This document shows positions 16,441-25,355 of a stretch of DNA of 35,894 nt, in pieces; the first letter of the stretch is position 1; each line of letters opens with the position of its first letter. The notes under the pieces are model-generated. The model was not told the DNA's origin. It worked only from the letters and a program-made list of their open reading frames with translations, and did not search any database. The position numbers and the translations under genes are program-made. Origin of the DNA: PGYR01 sp041675005 (GTDB taxonomy: Bacteria > Bacteroidota > Ignavibacteria > Kapaibacteriales > UBA2268); contig JBAYUQ010000028.1 of NCBI GenBank assembly GCA_041675005.1, forward strand, positions 1 to 35,894. The letters are read 5' to 3'.

Positions 16441-16475
16441 CTTGATAAAAAAATGATTGTAAAAGCTAAAAATTA

Positions 16476-17234
16476 CTAATATCTACTCTTGTTGCTTTGG
16501 TAATAAGTTCTATGAGTTAGTTCTTTTGGATTAGATATGTAGAATAATCTTAATCCACTTTTATTAGTAAAACGTGCTTTTTCTTCATCACTAATTTTTA
16601 TGAAATCGTCTTGAACTATTTTCTCTCCATTTAACTCAGCATCACCTGATAGCATGTAGAATGAGTGATATCTATCAGAGTTCAATTCTAATTCAAAATC
16701 AGAATTAGCATTTATTTCTTGAATTTCTACACCCTCGCTTACTAATTCGATTGGCGAATTATTCCCGATCATAATCTTAGTAGAGTAGTTGTCATTTTCT
16801 TCTACCTTGAAATCACTTTCTTTGTAGTCTGCATATTCAGCTTTATTCTGCAATGTTATTTCAATATTAGGGTTAAACCATATCTGAAATATACTAGCTC
16901 CGGGATTCATTTTCTCAGCGTGGTAGATACCACTTCCAGATTTTATAACCTGTACATCACCTTTGCTAAGTGGGAACCACTTATTATTGTGATTGTCATA
17001 GTGCTCTATATCTCCATCCAATACGAAAGATAATATCTCGAACGCTTGATGTGGATGCTCACCTATAGTGCTGCCGTTCACAGTATCTGCCTTCGCCCAA
17101 TAGAATAGGTTAGAATATGGATGACTACCGCCACCGCCTGATTGCGGGAAGCCAATTGGTTTGTTCTCAACTATTGCACCGCCGTTGAATTCGCCGTATC
17201 CTTGCTCTGCTTTGCTGTATTTCTCTATTGCCAT
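16476..17234 (-). CDS. Pirin family bicupin protein
   Basis: The 252-residue protein has the pirin layout of two cupin barrels. The N-terminal barrel keeps the metal ligands: His60 and His62 in GEHPHQAFEIL, and His105 and Glu107 in GSGIYHAEKM. The segment LSKGDVQVIKSGSGI is diagnostic. Bacterial pirins bind iron and some oxidise quercetin, but the biological role of most is not established. The gene starts 66 bp after the lipocalin-like gene and may be the last member of a four-gene leftward unit. A terminator follows. No signal peptide is seen, so it should be cytoplasmic. Confidence 0.88.
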   Translation of the reverse strand: MAIEKYSKAEQGYGEFNGGAIVENKPIGFPQSGGGGSHPYSNLFYWAKADTVNGSTIGEHPHQAFEILSFVLDGDIEHYDNHNNKWFPLSKGDVQVIKSGSGIYHAEKMNPGASIFQIWFNPNIEITLQNKAEYADYKESDFKVEENDNYSTKIMIGNNSPIELVSEGVEIQEINANSDFELELNSDRYHSFYMLSGDAELNGEKIVQDDFIKISDEEKARFTNKSGLRLFYISNPKELTHRTYYQSNKSRY

Positions 17235-17300
17235 AACTAACTCCAGTTTAACAAAATTTGTCTTTGCTAAGACGATACTATAAGAATCATATTTTAGTTG

Positions 17301-17720
17301 TTATGACAACCTTCTCCATACCAAAACTGTTTTTTCGAGTCCAGTTGTTTGCGCTATTTCTTTAGCTTCTAGATAAAGCAAATCGCCTTCGAATCGGTAG
17401 TAACGCTTAACTTTATGGCCTATCCAATTCGGGAATAAACTTTGCTGAACATCGTGTATTACATATCCATTCTTTACTTCGTAAGCACCGAAGTATGCAA
17501 TGTATGTGGTAAATGCTGTTTGTGTTTCATTAGCATTTGCATCTCTGAAATTGAAGGTTGAAAGGTTTGCCCTCTCTCTTACTCCCAACTGAGCGGAGAC
17601 ATGAGTGTCAGTGTATATTATCATACCCTTCACGTCTACTCCCCACGGGTGTATCTTAGTCCCATCAGTTTTGATGCTATATTTTTCTATTAGTTCGTAC
17701 GTGCCGGGGAATTGGTTCAT
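17301..17720 (-). CDS. Lipocalin-like domain protein
   Basis: A 139-residue protein resembling the lipocalin-like (Lipocalin_5) family: FPGTYELIEKYSIKTDG near the N-terminus, HPWGVDVKGMIIYTDTHVSAQL, then GAYEVKNGYVIHDVQQSLFP and a C-terminal RRLS. I use the ATG at 17720, because AAAGGTGG lies just upstream and the product begins MNQFPGTYEL, the natural domain start; a longer frame starts at 17747 but overlaps the previous gene. It begins one base after the stop of the membrane protein gene, so the two are co-transcribed. There is no signal peptide. The ligand is unknown. Confidence 0.72.
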   Translation of the reverse strand: MNQFPGTYELIEKYSIKTDGTKIHPWGVDVKGMIIYTDTHVSAQLGVRERANLSTFNFRDANANETQTAFTTYIAYFGAYEVKNGYVIHDVQQSLFPNWIGHKVKRYYRFEGDLLYLEAKEIAQTTGLEKTVLVWRRLS

Positions 17721-17721
17721 T

Positions 17722-18216
17722 TTATCCACCTTTAAGTTCCATCTCATTTATATGTTTGTTCAATAAATTCCAATTAGCTTTTGAAATAGTGTCAATATCT
17801 GTTGGCTTAATTACCGCGAAAAGACCTAATAAATCATAAACAATTACGGTTCTCTTGTTATAACCAAAAGCACCTATATCCTGTATTTGATACTCAATTG
17901 TTAAATTATCATCTTCGATGTTCTGATAAATAATAGTCTGGGTTTTCCAATTAGCTGAATTAAATATAATAGGCGTATATCCTATACTCAAACTAAAGAC
18001 CAATGTGAATACTGGAATAATTAAACTCAAAAGTTTAATCTTTAGATTCGATATTAGAATCAAATTAAAAATTATTATAATTGGTGATAATATAAAGCTA
18101 GTATAAATAATGTACCTCAGAGTCATATTTTTTATTCCAAAAGCAGTATAAATATCTGCTAGAAATAAAATTACTAATAAAGTAATTAATATGTTGAAGT
18201 AGTATATTGTTTTCAT
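17722..18216 (-). CDS. Hypothetical membrane protein
   Basis: About 164 residues with three hydrophobic segments in the first 100 residues (beginning at the N-terminus with YYFNILITLLVILFLADIY), then a soluble tail (about 95-164) that includes IEYQIQDIGAFGYNKRTVIVYDLLG. I do not recognise a family. The ATG at 18216 is preferred; a TTG 18 bp earlier (18234) is possible. It sits 21 bp after the beta-lactamase stop and one base before the lipocalin-like start, so it is part of the same leftward unit. Confidence 0.6.
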   Translation of the reverse strand: MKTIYYFNILITLLVILFLADIYTAFGIKNMTLRYIIYTSFILSPIIIIFNLILISNLKIKLLSLIIPVFTLVFSLSIGYTPIIFNSANWKTQTIIYQNIEDDNLTIEYQIQDIGAFGYNKRTVIVYDLLGLFAVIKPTDIDTISKANWNLLNKHINEMELKGG

Positions 18217-18237
18217 TTGATTATTACTTACCAAAAT

Positions 18238-18993
18238 CTATTTTGTTTCCTCTTCAAACAACTTTATAGTATAATCCAGTAATTCTAATCCGCCGGCTTT
18301 ACCGTGCCCTGGGATAATTACTTTAGCATTTGGATACTTATCTTTTACTTTAGTTACCGTCTTTGCCCACTCATTTATATCTGCATCAGCAAGATTTCCT
18401 TTTGAAGCACCAACTTCTTTTACTAGGCACCCACCGAACATTGATTCATCTTTCTCGTAGTATGCTATTATATTATCTACTGTGTGGCCAGCTCCGAAGT
18501 ATTCTAACAATACTGAGCTTTCATCTATATTTAGTGTCAAGCTATTGTTAAAAGTAAGGAACTCATAACCTACAAAGCCAACCTCTTTTTCTAGTATGGC
18601 TTGAGTTCTGTTCGATATATAGATTGGGATTTCAGCTTTCTTGAATTCACTCAGACCGCCTACGCAATCCTCGTGGAAATGAGTTGGAACTATTCCAATT
18701 ATTTTAAGACCTTTGTTAACCAGATGCTCGATTAATAGTCTCGAGCTTTCATTATCTGCTGGAGTGTCTAATATTAGTGCTTTGTCATTTTCTACAATTA
18801 TCATTCCATTGCAAGGAACTTTGCCCCAACTTTCTGTTTGCAGATACGATATATGCTGATAAGTATGCTCGGACAGTTTGATTATTAATAAATTATCTGA
18901 TTTTAAATTTATTTCATTTGCTAAGATTATTTTAGGAGTTAAAAAAGAAGCAAGTAGAAAAAAGATGATGAGATATATTCTGCTATAATTCAT
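18238..18993 (-). CDS. Subclass B1 metallo-beta-lactamase, CfiA-like
   Basis: Predicted periplasmic zinc beta-lactamase of 251 residues. A signal peptide covers about 1-25. All B1 zinc ligands are visible: His105, His107 and Asp109 in THFHEDCVGG, His170 in GAGHTVDN, Cys189 in FGGCLVK, and His230 in IPGHGKAGG. Lys192 and Asn200 occupy the positions of the conserved substrate-contacting Lys224 and Asn233. Cys110 directly after the Asp, ESWGKVPCNGM (54-64) and GNLADADINEW (199-209) closely recall CfiA/CcrA of Bacteroides, from memory of that family. Its flanks are ordinary chromosomal genes, so it looks resident. Activity and spectrum cannot be inferred from sequence. Confidence 0.9.
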   Translation of the reverse strand: MNYSRIYLIIFFLLASFLTPKIILANEINLKSDNLLIIKLSEHTYQHISYLQTESWGKVPCNGMIIVENDKALILDTPADNESSRLLIEHLVNKGLKIIGIVPTHFHEDCVGGLSEFKKAEIPIYISNRTQAILEKEVGFVGYEFLTFNNSLTLNIDESSVLLEYFGAGHTVDNIIAYYEKDESMFGGCLVKEVGASKGNLADADINEWAKTVTKVKDKYPNAKVIIPGHGKAGGLELLDYTIKLFEEETK

Positions 18994-19161
18994 TATGAAA
19001 TTAGATTTTTGTTAATTCTCAATTTAATAAATCAGAAGTCTAAGACCAACTGTTAAATTTTCCTATTTTCTTCTCTAACAAACAAACAATTCCATAATCT
19101 TTTCGTATTATGTTCTGTAAAAAAAAACAATAATTATGTTCAATTTTTAAATTGATGGAAA

Positions 19162-20148
19162 ATGACAGATATACAAGAACTAAACGATAGAATCCAACAA
19201 GAGAGTGGATTCATAGACCTACTTATGATGGAAATGAGTAAGGTCATAGTTGGACAAAAATATATGGTAGAGCGGCTCCTCATTGGATTGCTTTCCAACG
19301 GACACGTATTACTAGAGGGTGTACCCGGGTTGGCGAAGACTCTTGCTATCAATACACTTGCGAATGCAGTAGATGGACAATTCTCGCGTATCCAATTTAC
19401 TCCTGATTTATTGCCTGCTGACGTAGTTGGTACAATGATATACAATCAAGGTGAGCAAAAATTCCACGTTCGAAAAGGTCCAGTATTTGCTAACTTCGTT
19501 TTAGCCGATGAGATTAACCGTGCTCCTGCTAAAGTGCAGAGTGCTTTGTTAGAGGCGATGCAAGAACGTCAAGTGACGATTGGTGATACGACTTTCCCTC
19601 TACAAGAGCCGTTCCTAGTACTAGCAACTCAAAACCCACTAGAGCAAGAGGGAACATATCCTCTTCCAGAAGCTCAGGTTGACCGTTTTATGATGAAACT
19701 AGTTGTTGGCTATCCGACTAAAGAGGAAGAGCGTCAGATTTTGAGAATGAATCTGGAAAGAACATTCCCCAAAGTATCTAAAATTCTAAGTCCTGAAGAT
19801 ATCATCAAAGCTCGTAATGTAGTGAAAGATGTATATATGGACGAGAAAATAGAAAAGTATATTATGGATATAGTATTTGCTACTCGTTATCCTGATGAAT
19901 ATAAACTAGGTGAACTTAAAGATTTGATTTCATTCGGTGGGTCGCCTCGTGCTACTATTTCACTAGCTAAAGCAGCTAAAGCTTATGCTTTCATCAAGCG
20001 ACGTGGCTATGTGTTACCAGAGGATATCAGAGCTGTTGCTCTCGATGTACTCCGTCACAGAGTTGGTATCACTTACGAAGCGGAAGCAGAAAACTTAACA
20101 TCTGAAGACATAGTAAACAAGATTATTGATAATATAGAAGTGCCATAG
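19162..20148 (+). CDS. MoxR-family AAA ATPase
   Basis: The 328-residue AAA+ protein carries Walker A GVPGLAKT (53-60) and Walker B VLADEINRAP (113-122), followed by the sensor segment LATQNPLEQEGTYPLPEAQVDRF, which is highly characteristic of MoxR. These ATPases act as chaperones for VWA-domain partners. Here it heads a near-gapless series with DUF58 (3 bp downstream), BatD-like and BatA-like genes. An ATG 8 bp upstream is in another frame and soon hits a stop, so the start at 19162 is preferred. Confidence 0.93.
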   Translation: MTDIQELNDRIQQESGFIDLLMMEMSKVIVGQKYMVERLLIGLLSNGHVLLEGVPGLAKTLAINTLANAVDGQFSRIQFTPDLLPADVVGTMIYNQGEQKFHVRKGPVFANFVLADEINRAPAKVQSALLEAMQERQVTIGDTTFPLQEPFLVLATQNPLEQEGTYPLPEAQVDRFMMKLVVGYPTKEEERQILRMNLERTFPKVSKILSPEDIIKARNVVKDVYMDEKIEKYIMDIVFATRYPDEYKLGELKDLISFGGSPRATISLAKAAKAYAFIKRRGYVLPEDIRAVALDVLRHRVGITYEAEAENLTSEDIVNKIIDNIEVP

Positions 20149-20151
20149 ACC

Positions 20152-21027
20152 GTGGAAACTCAAGAGCTAATAAAAAAAGTAAGAAAGATAGAGATAAAAA
20201 CTCGTGGTCTTTCTAATCAGTTATTCTCTGGTGAGTATCACACAGCGTTCAAAGGGCGAGGTATGGCGTTCAGCGAAGTTCGTGAATATCAGTCAGGCGA
20301 CGATGTGCGACTTATTGATTGGAACGTAACTGCTCGTTCGGGTGATGCTTATATCAAGATATTTGAAGAAGAACGTGAACTAACTACTATGTTATTAGTA
20401 GATGTCTCAGGTTCTAAAGTATTTGGAACAGGTGATCAATCGAAAAGAGATTTGATTACTGAACTTTCTGCTGTTATTTCATTCTCAGCAATTCAGAATA
20501 ATGATAAAGTGGGTATTATATTCTTTTCGGATAAAGTTGAGAAATACATACCACCAAAGAAAGGAAAATCGCATATACTTAGAATCATAAGAGAGTTAAT
20601 TGAATTTGAACCAGAGTCTAAAAAGACAGATGTTGGTGCTGCATTAGAGTTTTTCACAAGTGTTGTGAAAAAAAGAGCCATCGTATTTCTAATGTCTGAT
20701 TTTATTAGTCCTGAGTTCAATAACCCTCTAAAAATAGCAGCGAAAAGACATGATTTGATTGCTGTCAGACTATATGATGATAAAGAAAATCAATTGCCAA
20801 ATATTGGACTTGTTAATATTATGGATTCAGAATCTGGAAAAACTATGTGGGTAGATACTTCAGATAAGAAAACAATCGCTAAGTTTGAGAAAGAGCGAAG
20901 TGATTATAATTCTAATTTAGAAAGTTTACTTATGAAAAATAAAGTAGATATTATAAATCTGAAAACTGACGAATCATATATAATCCCACTACGCCAATTC
21001 TTTAAAAAACGTGAAGGTCGGAGATAA
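20152..21027 (+). CDS. DUF58 protein with VWA-like fold
   Basis: The 291-residue protein has the DUF58 signature YQSGDDVRLIDWNVTARSGDAYIKIFEEER (about 47-75) and a MIDAS-like DVSGS at 84-88, followed by a VWA-like region. It is a standard partner of MoxR ATPases. The start codon is GTG at 20152, three bases after the moxR stop; no in-frame ATG nearby would preserve the N-terminus. No membrane segment is seen, so it is cytosolic. Its exact client is unknown. Confidence 0.9.
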   Translation: METQELIKKVRKIEIKTRGLSNQLFSGEYHTAFKGRGMAFSEVREYQSGDDVRLIDWNVTARSGDAYIKIFEEERELTTMLLVDVSGSKVFGTGDQSKRDLITELSAVISFSAIQNNDKVGIIFFSDKVEKYIPPKKGKSHILRIIRELIEFEPESKKTDVGAALEFFTSVVKKRAIVFLMSDFISPEFNNPLKIAAKRHDLIAVRLYDDKENQLPNIGLVNIMDSESGKTMWVDTSDKKTIAKFEKERSDYNSNLESLLMKNKVDIINLKTDESYIIPLRQFFKKREGRR

Positions 21028-21030
21028 ATT

Positions 21031-24000
21031 ATGAGAAAAATTGCTACTGTATTACTTGCTATTTGTACTGTCGCTACTGCTTATTATTTCATGGATTTAA
21101 GTCCTGAAAGAAAAGTTGATGATCAACCAGAATTTTCAAAAAAGTACCAACAATGGTTACATGATAGATACAAAGACCCTGCCACTGGTGAAATACCGAA
21201 AAATGTAAGGCAGTTAGAGTTGCAATTTGCTCGTGAAATGAAGAGTCATAACCCTAATTTTGTAAAGAATAATCGAATACAAAGTCTTAATACTTGGACT
21301 AGTCGTGGCCCCTATTATATGGGAGGTCGCTCCAGAGCTATAGCTTTGGACATAGATGATGTGAATAGAATTTTAGCAGGCGGTGTAGATGCTGGTATGT
21401 GGCTCTCAACAGATGGTGGAGCAAATTGGAATAAGACTACAACTGCCACCCAACTGCCTTCGGTAACTACTATTGATCAAGATAAGAGACCAGGAAAACA
21501 TAATATATGGTATCATGGAACTGGAGAAAGATTAGGATCGAGAGCCAATGGAGATGGTATATACAAATCTACAGATAATGGTAACTCTTGGTTCAGATTA
21601 CAATCAACGGTCAAAGGTAGTATAGGACTTTGGGATAACCCATTTGATTTTGTTTATAGAATAAGAACTAATCCCAATGCTCCTTTAGACAAAGACGAAG
21701 TTTATGCTGCAACTTCAATAGGTGGTATTTATCGCTCCGAAGATGGAGGCGAAGTATGGGAACCAGTATTAGGTGGTGGAGTTTCTAATGGCTTGAGTTT
21801 ATACACAGATTTAGAAGTGACAAAGAATGGTGTGTTTTACGCTACAATGTCTTCACATGGAACAGGTATAAACTCATCGCTTGTTAAAGGTATTTTCCGT
21901 TCAACTAATGGTTTAGATTGGACAGATATTACACCTACTAACTTTCCGAAAAACTATAATAGAATAGTGATTGGTATTGATCCTAAAAATGAAAACAGTA
22001 TGTATTTCTTAGGGGAAACTCCTGAGTTTGGCTTAAAAACTACTAACTCTCAGAAAAGGGATTTGTGGCATAGTTTATTCAAATATGAATATAAATCTGG
22101 CGATGGTGCTGGCGAAAACGGAAAATGGACTGAGCTTACAGATAATTTGCCTAACCCCGAATTGGTCCGTCATCAGATGAACTCACAAGGGGGATATGAT
22201 TTATTGATTAAGGTTCATCCGATTGATTCTAATGTTGTTTACATAGGTGGTGTTAACCTATATCGTTCTGATAGTGGATGGAAAACAAAAGATTTCAAAG
22301 TTATTGGTGGTACTTGTCCTGACAATGATTGTGATTATACTTATAGATATAACAATCACCATGCTGATTTACATACAATGATATTTTTACCAAGTAATCC
22401 AAACATCGCTTTTACTGGTTCGGATGGTGGGATTCACAAAACATTAGATAATAAAGCGGCTAGTACTGAATGGATCTCTCTAAATAATGGATACTTGACT
22501 ACTCAATTTTATAGTGTAGGTATAGACCATGCTACAGAAAGTGGCGACATAGTAGGAGGGTTGCAAGATAATGGGTCCATTTATAATTCTACTTTCGATA
22601 GTAAAGCTCTTTGGAGTGATGTACTAAGAGGTGATGGGTTCAACTGTGCAATAGCTGATAGTAGTAAGTTCATTATTACTTCTAAAAACTCATCTTATGA
22701 CCCTGATATTAACATATACAAATCAGTAGTTAGTAAAGATGGGAAGATAATAAAAGCAGCAAGAATTGACCCTATTGGTGGTAAGGATTTCATCTGGAAT
22801 ACACCATTTATGCTTGACCCCAACGATAATAATAAATTCTATTTGGCAGGCGGGAGAACAGTATGGAGAAATTCTGATTTGTCGAAAGTGACAATGATAG
22901 ATTTCCCAGAAACTGGATGGAAAGATGTAGTTAACCCTGATAGTATATCAACCGAATGGACTGAATTAACTAATACAAATGTAGCAGTTAAAGATACAAC
23001 TGAGAGAATAACAGCAATATCAGTTTCCAAGGTCCCAGCAAATATAGTTTACTATGGGACTAATAATGGGAAATTATACAGAATAGACAATGCCGACAAA
23101 GGAAATCCTAAGCCAATAGATTTATCAGAGACAGGTTTTGTTAGGAATTCAACTGTAAGTTCAATCGCAATTGACCCTGACGATGCTTCCAAAGTACTTG
23201 TAGCAATTTCAAATTATAATATTCCGAGCTTGTATTACTCCACTGATAGTGGTGCAACATGGACACAAGTAGGTGGAAACCTAGAAGGAAATGTATCTAA
23301 TACAGGAACTGGTCCAGCAGTGAATGTAGTTCAAATAGTAAAGTACAACGGTAATAAAGCATATTTAGCAGGTACATCAGTTGGTCTATTCGTTACTTCA
23401 TATTTGAATGCAGAAGGTACTGTGTGGGATCAAGAAGCTGAACAAACAATTGGTTATAATAATGTGTTCACGTTGGATTTTCGTGAGATAGATGGCTATA
23501 CGGCAGTAGGCACTTATGCCACTGGTGCTTACGCTACTCATTTCACTAGCTTCCCTTCTGCTATAAGTGGTAAAATCAGTTTGATTAGTCCTATTGATAA
23601 TACTAGTAATATAGAGCAAAACCCGATATTGAAGTGGAAATCTATTACAGATGCTTTTTATTATAAGTTGCAAGTATCAAGTGATGCTAACTTTGAGAAT
23701 ATACTATTTGATAAAAGTAATATAACTGAAACTGAAAATGAATTAAAGGGTGTTCTCTCTCTCGGATTCAAGAACTACTATTGGAGAGTTGCTGCTATCA
23801 ACGCCGGTGGCATTAGTCAATACTCCGATGTATGGCAATTCCAAACAGGATTAGGTGCACCGAGTTTGATTTCACCGCCTAATCAATCAGTAAATATACC
23901 TTCAACTGTAAAAGTAACTTGGGAAGCATTTCCTGTAGATGCTATCAGTTATAGGGTACAATTAGCAGTGAATACTTTCTTCAGTAAAATTGTAGGTGAA

Positions 24001-24411
24001 GGCGAGACATTAGATAATAACTATACTTTCGATAATCTAGAAAAAGGTAAGAAATACTTTTGGAGAGTGAAGGCATATCACGGCGGCGATTCTAGTGATT
24101 ATGGGGAAAAATTTGCGTTTGATACGGAGCCACTTTCATCTGTTAATAATAAAGAATTAGAAAAAAGTATTTCGTTGTACCCTAATCCTGCTACAAATTA
24201 TGTGAAAATAGATTTGAATATGATTGGTACTATTCCGAATAGTATTAAACTATATGATAGCCAAGGAAAATTACTAAGGTCATTTGATTATAAAATCAAG
24301 AGTTCAGTAATGAATTATGATTTTGATATCAGAGAGTTGCAGGCGGGTCAGTATTTTATAAGATTACAATTTGAGAAATTTACAATAAGCAAACGTTTTG
24401 TCAAGCTATGA
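21031..24411 (+). CDS. Giant secreted BNR/sortilin-like protein with FN3 and T9SS domains
   Basis: A 1126-residue protein with an N-terminal signal peptide or anchor (about 4-20). A long beta-propeller region (about 85-840) carries Asp-box repeats, for example STDGGANW (126-133), STDNGNSW (180-187), SEDGGEVW (236-243) and STDSGATW (near 736). FN3-like repeats lie at about 850-1035, and a T9SS type A sorting domain follows (LYPNPATNYVKIDL from about 1049). VPS10/sortilin-type BNR propellers bind proteins or glycans. T9SS targeting places it on the cell surface or outside. It sits inside the Bat operon, three bases after the DUF58 stop and overlapping the next gene by ATGA, so expression is tied to that operon. 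No catalytic sialidase motif is recognisable. Confidence 0.85.
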   Translation: MRKIATVLLAICTVATAYYFMDLSPERKVDDQPEFSKKYQQWLHDRYKDPATGEIPKNVRQLELQFAREMKSHNPNFVKNNRIQSLNTWTSRGPYYMGGRSRAIALDIDDVNRILAGGVDAGMWLSTDGGANWNKTTTATQLPSVTTIDQDKRPGKHNIWYHGTGERLGSRANGDGIYKSTDNGNSWFRLQSTVKGSIGLWDNPFDFVYRIRTNPNAPLDKDEVYAATSIGGIYRSEDGGEVWEPVLGGGVSNGLSLYTDLEVTKNGVFYATMSSHGTGINSSLVKGIFRSTNGLDWTDITPTNFPKNYNRIVIGIDPKNENSMYFLGETPEFGLKTTNSQKRDLWHSLFKYEYKSGDGAGENGKWTELTDNLPNPELVRHQMNSQGGYDLLIKVHPIDSNVVYIGGVNLYRSDSGWKTKDFKVIGGTCPDNDCDYTYRYNNHHADLHTMIFLPSNPNIAFTGSDGGIHKTLDNKAASTEWISLNNGYLTTQFYSVGIDHATESGDIVGGLQDNGSIYNSTFDSKALWSDVLRGDGFNCAIADSSKFIITSKNSSYDPDINIYKSVVSKDGKIIKAARIDPIGGKDFIWNTPFMLDPNDNNKFYLAGGRTVWRNSDLSKVTMIDFPETGWKDVVNPDSISTEWTELTNTNVAVKDTTERITAISVSKVPANIVYYGTNNGKLYRIDNADKGNPKPIDLSETGFVRNSTVSSIAIDPDDASKVLVAISNYNIPSLYYSTDSGATWTQVGGNLEGNVSNTGTGPAVNVVQIVKYNGNKAYLAGTSVGLFVTSYLNAEGTVWDQEAEQTIGYNNVFTLDFREIDGYTAVGTYATGAYATHFTSFPSAISGKISLISPIDNTSNIEQNPILKWKSITDAFYYKLQVSSDANFENILFDKSNITETENELKGVLSLGFKNYYWRVAAINAGGISQYSDVWQFQTGLGAPSLISPPNQSVNIPSTVKVTWEAFPVDAISYRVQLAVNTFFSKIVGEGETLDNNYTFDNLEKGKKYFWRVKAYHGGDSSDYGEKFAFDTEPLSSVNNKELEKSISLYPNPATNYVKIDLNMIGTIPNSIKLYDSQGKLLRSFDYKIKSSVMNYDFDIRELQAGQYFIRLQFEKFTISKRFVKL

Positions 24412-25355
24412 AAATCAAGTTATTAATTACAGCATTACTATTATTTAGTTTTATATCAGTTTCCAATTCTCAATCTTTGATACTATCTTCGGATACTAAC
24501 AATGTACAGATAGGTGATTGGGTAACTTTGAATATACAATATCTTTCTTCCGAAAAGAAAGAGATATTACTCCCTTCATTTGATGCAAGTATGATAGAGG
24601 GTTTAGAGCTTTTGGAAGAATCCAAAGTTGATACAATAAAGAACGGTAATTCATTTGGATTATCTAAGAGATTCACTGTATCGGCGTATGATTCTGGTAG
24701 TTTTGTCGTTCCTCGTATGTCCGTACTTATTGAAAATGATGGAGCAATTGACACCTTGTTCTCAGATTCGCTGGTGCTTAAATTTGGTTCTCCAGCCGTA
24801 GATACTACTATGGCTATAAGGGATATAAAAGGAATATTTAATATCAACTATTCTGATAATTCAATGCTTTATTGGATTGGTGGAGTTGTACTGTTCCTGC
24901 TAATCGCGGCTTCACTTATTTACTATTTCAAGAAAAGAAAAGGTAAAGAGGAGAAAGAAGAAATTGATTATGATCCTAATATTCCACCTTATATATTAGC
25001 AATAGAATCGCTAAAGAGAATAGAACAAGAGCGATTATGGCAAAATGGATATTTCAAAAAATACTACACTGATATAACAGATGTATTGAGAATATACTAT
25101 CATAGAATATATGGTATAAAAACAAAAGAGCTAACTAGTAATGAGCTAGTAGAAGCGTTACACGGAAGAACTCTATTCGATAATGATTGTTCAACTATGC
25201 TAGAATATATATCTAGATACTCGGATTTATCTAAATTTGCTAAAGCGAATCCATTACCTGAGAATAATACACAATCTCTGAAATATGCTTTTGATTTGGT
25301 AGAAAGGGGTAAATCTTTGAGCGACAAAGTAGAGGGAGGCGAGAATGTTCAATAA
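24408..25355 (+). CDS. BatD-like membrane protein
   Basis: The 315-residue protein has a signal peptide (about 1-21), a beta-rich extracytoplasmic region (about 22-150; pattern VQIGDWVTLNIQ then YDSGSFVVPRMSV), one transmembrane segment (about 153-174), a basic KKRKGKEEKEE stretch and a cytosolic helical domain. This is the layout of BatD-like proteins in MoxR/VWA operons. The sequence is short for BatD, so the name rests partly on position. Its ATG overlaps the stop of the BNR gene and its end overlaps the BatA gene by 11 bp. Confidence 0.7.
   Translation: MKIKLLITALLLFSFISVSNSQSLILSSDTNNVQIGDWVTLNIQYLSSEKKEILLPSFDASMIEGLELLEESKVDTIKNGNSFGLSKRFTVSAYDSGSFVVPRMSVLIENDGAIDTLFSDSLVLKFGSPAVDTTMAIRDIKGIFNINYSDNSMLYWIGGVVLFLLIAASLIYYFKKRKGKEEKEEIDYDPNIPPYILAIESLKRIEQERLWQNGYFKKYYTDITDVLRIYYHRIYGIKTKELTSNELVEALHGRTLFDNDCSTMLEYISRYSDLSKFAKANPLPENNTQSLKYAFDLVERGKSLSDKVEGGENVQ

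Noticed and set aside
24470..24847. A 125-codon minus-strand frame opposite the BatD-like gene
   Set aside because: Shadow of a real gene; no ribosome-binding site and no recognisable domain.
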